A stretch of 9,406 bases of DNA from Candidatus Omnitrophota bacterium (lineage in GTDB: Bacteria; Omnitrophota; 4484-213): assembly GCA_003645805.1 (NCBI GenBank), contig QNCL01000029.1:1-9406 (forward strand), written 5' to 3'. Shown here one piece after another: positions 6,905 to 9,406 of the stretch. Under the pieces are notes generated by a model, which worked only from the letters and a program-made list of their open reading frames with translations, searched no databases and was not told the origin of the DNA. The stretch's first letter is position 1, and every line of letters starts with the position of its first letter. The translations under genes and the position numbers were made by a program.

Positions 6905-7912
6905 CTAACCTGCGCAGTTCTCATCCTCTTCTTTTATCTCTCTTAACATCAAATCCTTAACTGCCTGACGAGGAGATTTGTTCTTAAATAAAACTGCGGA
7001 CACCTCCTGACTGATGGGCATCTCTACCTTATACCTCTTACACAGTTTTATCACTGCCTTTAATGTATTCACTCCCTCCACTACCATCTCTGTCCTGCTC
7101 AATACCTCCTCCAATCTCCTGCCCTTCCCTATCTCTTCCCCCAGTTTCCTATTCCGACTATATCCACTAAAACAAGTTCCCACTAAATCTCCCATTCCTG
7201 AGAGCCCGGCAAAAGTGGAGGGGAAAGCACCCATTTGCTCTCCCAGCCTCTTTATCTCTGCTAAACCCCGTGTAATAAGTGCGGACTTACTATTTGCGCC
7301 CAAGCCTAAGCCATCACACATCCCCACAGCAATAGCAATAACATTCTTCAGCGCTCCCCCTACCTGCACGCCAATCACATCTGTGCTAGTATACACCCGA
7401 AAACTCTCACAGGAGAATAGGTGTTGAATCTTCTGAGCAGTCTCTTTTTGAGAAGAAGCGACTACTACCGCGGTAGGAACATTTCGGGCTACTTCCTCGG
7501 CATGGCTGGGTCCAGAGAGGATACACAATCTCTCTGCTTCTCTCAACTCCTCTTTGATTACTTCCGACATCAATTTCAAACTCTCCTGCTCAAGCCCTTT
7601 GGTAGCACTTACAATTATCCTCCCCTTAAAACTCACTTCTTTTATCCTCCTGAGCACTGAGCGCATAAACTTTGCGGGAATAGCCAGAATAACTATCTCT
7701 GCTTTATCTATTGCTTTGTTTATATTTGAAAGGATAATAACCTTTGAGGGGATCTTTACCCCGGGTAAAAACTTCTTATTCTCTCGCTCTCTATCTAAAA
7801 AACTTACATACTCAGGAAAGGCTCCCCATAAGCATATCTGTGCATCTAATCTACTTAAGAGTATAGCCAATGCTGTTCCCCACCCGCCATCACCTAAAAT
7901 CGCAATCTTCAT
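6905..7912 (-). CDS. gpsA: Glycerol-3-phosphate dehydrogenase [NAD(P)+]
   Basis: A cytosolic enzyme reducing dihydroxyacetone phosphate to sn-glycerol 3-phosphate for membrane phospholipid synthesis. At 335 residues it has the usual length. The N-terminal Rossmann domain begins MKIAILGDGGWGTALA (GxGxxG variant of the common GAGSWGTALA). VSATKGLE (101-108) and LSGPSHAEEVA (132-142) follow. The catalytic Lys189 lies in GGALKNVIAIAVGMCDGLGLG, and the signature TFAGLSGMGDLVGTCFSGYSRNR spans 233-255. The start is fixed by the conserved N-terminus, although the AAGGGAG on the 5' side touches the ATG with no spacer, which is unusual. It has its own promoter upstream and is followed by HU after 51 bases. 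The acyltransferase gene plsY, a frequent neighbour elsewhere, is absent here. Confidence 0.96.
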   Translation of the reverse strand: MKIAILGDGGWGTALAILLSRLDAQICLWGAFPEYVSFLDRERENKKFLPGVKIPSKVIILSNINKAIDKAEIVILAIPAKFMRSVLRRIKEVSFKGRIIVSATKGLEQESLKLMSEVIKEELREAERLCILSGPSHAEEVARNVPTAVVVASSQKETAQKIQHLFSCESFRVYTSTDVIGVQVGGALKNVIAIAVGMCDGLGLGANSKSALITRGLAEIKRLGEQMGAFPSTFAGLSGMGDLVGTCFSGYSRNRKLGEEIGKGRRLEEVLSRTEMVVEGVNTLKAVIKLCKRYKVEMPISQEVSAVLFKNKSPRQAVKDLMLREIKEEDENCAG

Positions 7913-7980
7913 CTCCCTTAGAGTTAAATATCAACCTCTCTTGACGCCACAACCCCTTCTCTTTCCTTCTGCTGTCTGTA

Positions 7981-8009
7981 ATTCTAACAAACTTTTCCTG
8001 TTTAGTCAA
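7981..8009 (-). promoter_or_regulatory. Sigma-70-like promoter upstream of gpsA
   Basis: The minus strand reads TTGACT (8004-8009), a 17-base spacer and TAGAAT (7981-7986), each hexamer one base from consensus with ideal spacing. Transcription would start near 7974, giving a leader of about 60 bases before gpsA. It lies in the only sizeable gap of the right-hand region (7913-8086). Otherwise that gap contains just the purine-rich leader and, nearer tsaD, a TTTTTT at 8032-8037 after GGGAGAGGAG that may mark weak termination. Confidence 0.7.
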
Positions 8010-8086
8010 TAATCTTCAATGATATAGGGATAAAAAACTCCTCTCCCGGCAAGATGTATAAGAAATGAAGATGTGATCAGGAGGGG

Positions 8087-9061
8087 TTAGTCAGGAGAAG
8101 GGGTAAGGCTTAGGGAAGCAAGATACTTTTCTTTGCGCAAGTGATAGGCTAAACCTGCTACCATTGCTGCATTGTCCGTGGAGAATTGAGGAGAGGGATA
8201 AAAAAGAGAGATAGATTTCTCTCTTGCTCTTTCGGTCATTTTCCTTTTTAAATAGGAATTGCATATTACTCCCCCTCCCAGAATTAGATTCCTGCACTTC
8301 TTAACTACACAAGCCTTTATCGCCTTTTCCACCAAAACCTCTGTCACCGCTCTCTGGAAACCTGCACAGATGTCGGCAACTGCTCTACATCCTTCCCTTT
8401 TTACCTTGTATAGCACTGCGGTCTTTATTCCGCTAAAACTGAAATCAAAACTTCCCTTTAAGGTAGCGCAAGGAAACTTTATCCTCTGAGCGTCTCCTTT
8501 TCTGGCTAATCTTTCTATTATAGGTCCTCCTGGATAGCCCAGGTCTAAAATCTTGGCGACTTTGTCAAAAGCCTCCCCTGCTGCATCATCTCTGGTCTGT
8601 CCCAACAGTTGGTGCTCCTCAAAACTGTGTAGGTAAAAAAGAGAGGTATGTCCTCCTGAAACAACCATCCCTATCGCAGGAAAGATTTGCTTAAAATCTA
8701 CAGAAGAGTCTAAAAAGGGAGCATAGAGATGGGCTATTAGATGGTCTATCTTTATTAAAGGGATACCTTGACGGAAAGCAAGAGCTTTGGCAAAGGAGAC
8801 ACCTATCAGAAGAGCGCCTATTAATCCAGGTCGATAAGTAACAGCAATAAACTTTATCCTTTCCAGATCAACATCGGCTTTCTTCAACACCAAGTTTATC
8901 TTGCTGAGATGGGCACGCACGGCGATCTCGGGCACCACGCCTCCAAAGCGCTTATGTGCCCTGAGACTGGAAAAAACAACATTGGAAACCACCCTCCTTC
9001 CATCCTGTACCACCGCTACTGCTGTTTCATCGCAAGAAGTTTCTATACCCAGAATCAGCAT
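8087..9061 (-). CDS. tsaD: tRNA N6-threonylcarbamoyladenosine transferase TsaD
   Basis: Transfers the threonylcarbamoyl group to A37 of ANN-decoding tRNAs, working with TsaB and TsaE. At 324 residues it is slightly short of the common 330-345. It begins MLILGIETSCDETAVAVV. Metal and nucleotide motifs are IDHLIAHLYAPFL (His107, His111), VVSGGHTSL (133-141), DDAAGEAFDKVAK (158-170), GYPGGP, FSFSGIKTAV (207-216), GGGVICNSYL (262-271) and STDNAAM with Asp296. Two spots differ from the usual pattern: TYRPGL at 75-80 instead of TxGPGL, and Ile266-Cys267 in the GGGVxxN motif. The gene starts 32 bases after the S41 peptidase stop, with AAGG only two bases before ATG. Metal ligands are intact, so it is expected to be active. 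A second paralogue elsewhere cannot be excluded. Confidence 0.95.
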   Translation of the reverse strand: MLILGIETSCDETAVAVVQDGRRVVSNVVFSSLRAHKRFGGVVPEIAVRAHLSKINLVLKKADVDLERIKFIAVTYRPGLIGALLIGVSFAKALAFRQGIPLIKIDHLIAHLYAPFLDSSVDFKQIFPAIGMVVSGGHTSLFYLHSFEEHQLLGQTRDDAAGEAFDKVAKILDLGYPGGPIIERLARKGDAQRIKFPCATLKGSFDFSFSGIKTAVLYKVKREGCRAVADICAGFQRAVTEVLVEKAIKACVVKKCRNLILGGGVICNSYLKRKMTERAREKSISLFYPSPQFSTDNAAMVAGLAYHLRKEKYLASLSLTPSPD

Positions 9062-9093
9062 AACCTTGAGTGAACTCTGTTTAACTCGATAAT

Positions 9094-9406
9094 CTATCTA
9101 ACCTTGGAAGCGCTCTGATATACCTTTATTCCCTTCAGCAGGTCTATTGCCCGCTCTAACTGCATATCTTCCTTACTCTCCTGCTCGATCTCGCTCTCTA
9201 GATCTTCCTCTTCCTTGCCCTTGACCTCTACATCAGGAGTAATCCCTTTATCTTGAATGCATCGCCCCGAAGGAGTGAAGTATCTGGCAGTGGTCAGACG
9301 CAATCCTGAACCATCGGAAAGAGGTAGGACTGTTTGCACCGAGCCCTTCCCGAAGGTCTTTTCTCCTAACAAGATTCCTCGATGATGATCTTGTATTGCT
9401 CCCGCA
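9094..9406 (-). CDS. C-terminal part of S41 family (CtpA-like) serine peptidase, 5' end outside window
   Basis: The last 103 codons of a carboxyl-terminal processing peptidase. The frame is open to the window edge, where the first complete codons read AGAIQDHHRGILLGEKTFGKGSVQT. The lysine in TFGKGSVQ (fragment residue 20) is the general base of the Ser/Lys dyad; the nucleophile Ser, in a GGSAS-type motif, would be about 25 residues upstream, beyond the window. Family-typical LSDGSGLRLTTARYFTPSGR and IQDKGITPDVEV follow. The tail is acidic and charged (KGKEEEDLESEIEQESKED) and then ends in LLKGIKVYQSASKVR. Family members are secreted or periplasmic, with a signal peptide and PDZ domain that cannot be seen here. 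An internal TTG at 9370-9372 could be mistaken for a start but lies inside the conserved domain. Confidence 0.93.
   Translation of the reverse strand, partial: AGAIQDHHRGILLGEKTFGKGSVQTVLPLSDGSGLRLTTARYFTPSGRCIQDKGITPDVEVKGKEEEDLESEIEQESKEDMQLERAIDLLKGIKVYQSASKVR

Noticed and set aside
7014..8012. Plus-strand frames opposite gpsA and its leader
   Set aside because: They overlap the gpsA coding motifs in antisense, have no ribosome-binding site, and the encoded sequences are composition-driven.
8032..8083. Possible intrinsic terminator for tsaD (CTCCT/AGGAG stem followed by TTTTTT)
   Set aside because: Only five pairs can form around a loop of about 36 bases, so it is too weak to call, although the T-run is suggestive.

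Overview
The window is a compact stretch of bacterial chromosome in which every supported gene lies on the minus strand, so transcription runs from high to low coordinates. It holds ten protein genes, two of them cut by the window edges, and one tRNA gene. There is no mobile element, CRISPR array or gene-free stretch longer than 300 bases. Genes carry bacterial AG-rich ribosome-binding sites (for example an AAAAGGAGGTG before the HU gene). Base composition is moderate and the coding strand is purine-rich. The gene set (CimA, lone-domain aspartokinase, ApgM-type protein beside thrC and hom) suggests an anaerobic or uncultured bacterial lineage. Geobacter-like Deltaproteobacteria and candidate phyla such as Omnitrophota show related arrangements, but I cannot place the organism from sequence alone.

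In transcription order, the right third carries housekeeping genes. These are the C-terminal end of an S41 (CtpA-like) peptidase, tsaD (tRNA t6A synthesis), gpsA (glycerol-3-phosphate dehydrogenase) behind a good sigma-70-like promoter, and an HU-type DNA-binding protein. A long inverted repeat follows HU, and then comes a tRNA-Pro(GGG) gene with encoded CCA.

The left two thirds form a tight amino-acid operon: hom, thrC, an ApgM-family gene, an aspartokinase catalytic-domain gene, a separate ACT-domain gene and cimA. Gaps are 5 to 40 bases, or 4-base stop/start overlaps. Together they supply aspartate phosphorylation, homoserine formation, probably homoserine phosphorylation (the ApgM-like protein sits where thrB would be), threonine synthesis, and the first step of the pyruvate/citramalate route to isoleucine. 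Aspartate-semialdehyde dehydrogenase and a classical GHMP-type homoserine kinase are absent from the window.

The two points most worth following are the probable non-orthologous homoserine kinase and the aspartokinase split into a catalytic gene and an ACT gene that overlap by ATGA. I see no clearly unprecedented system here.
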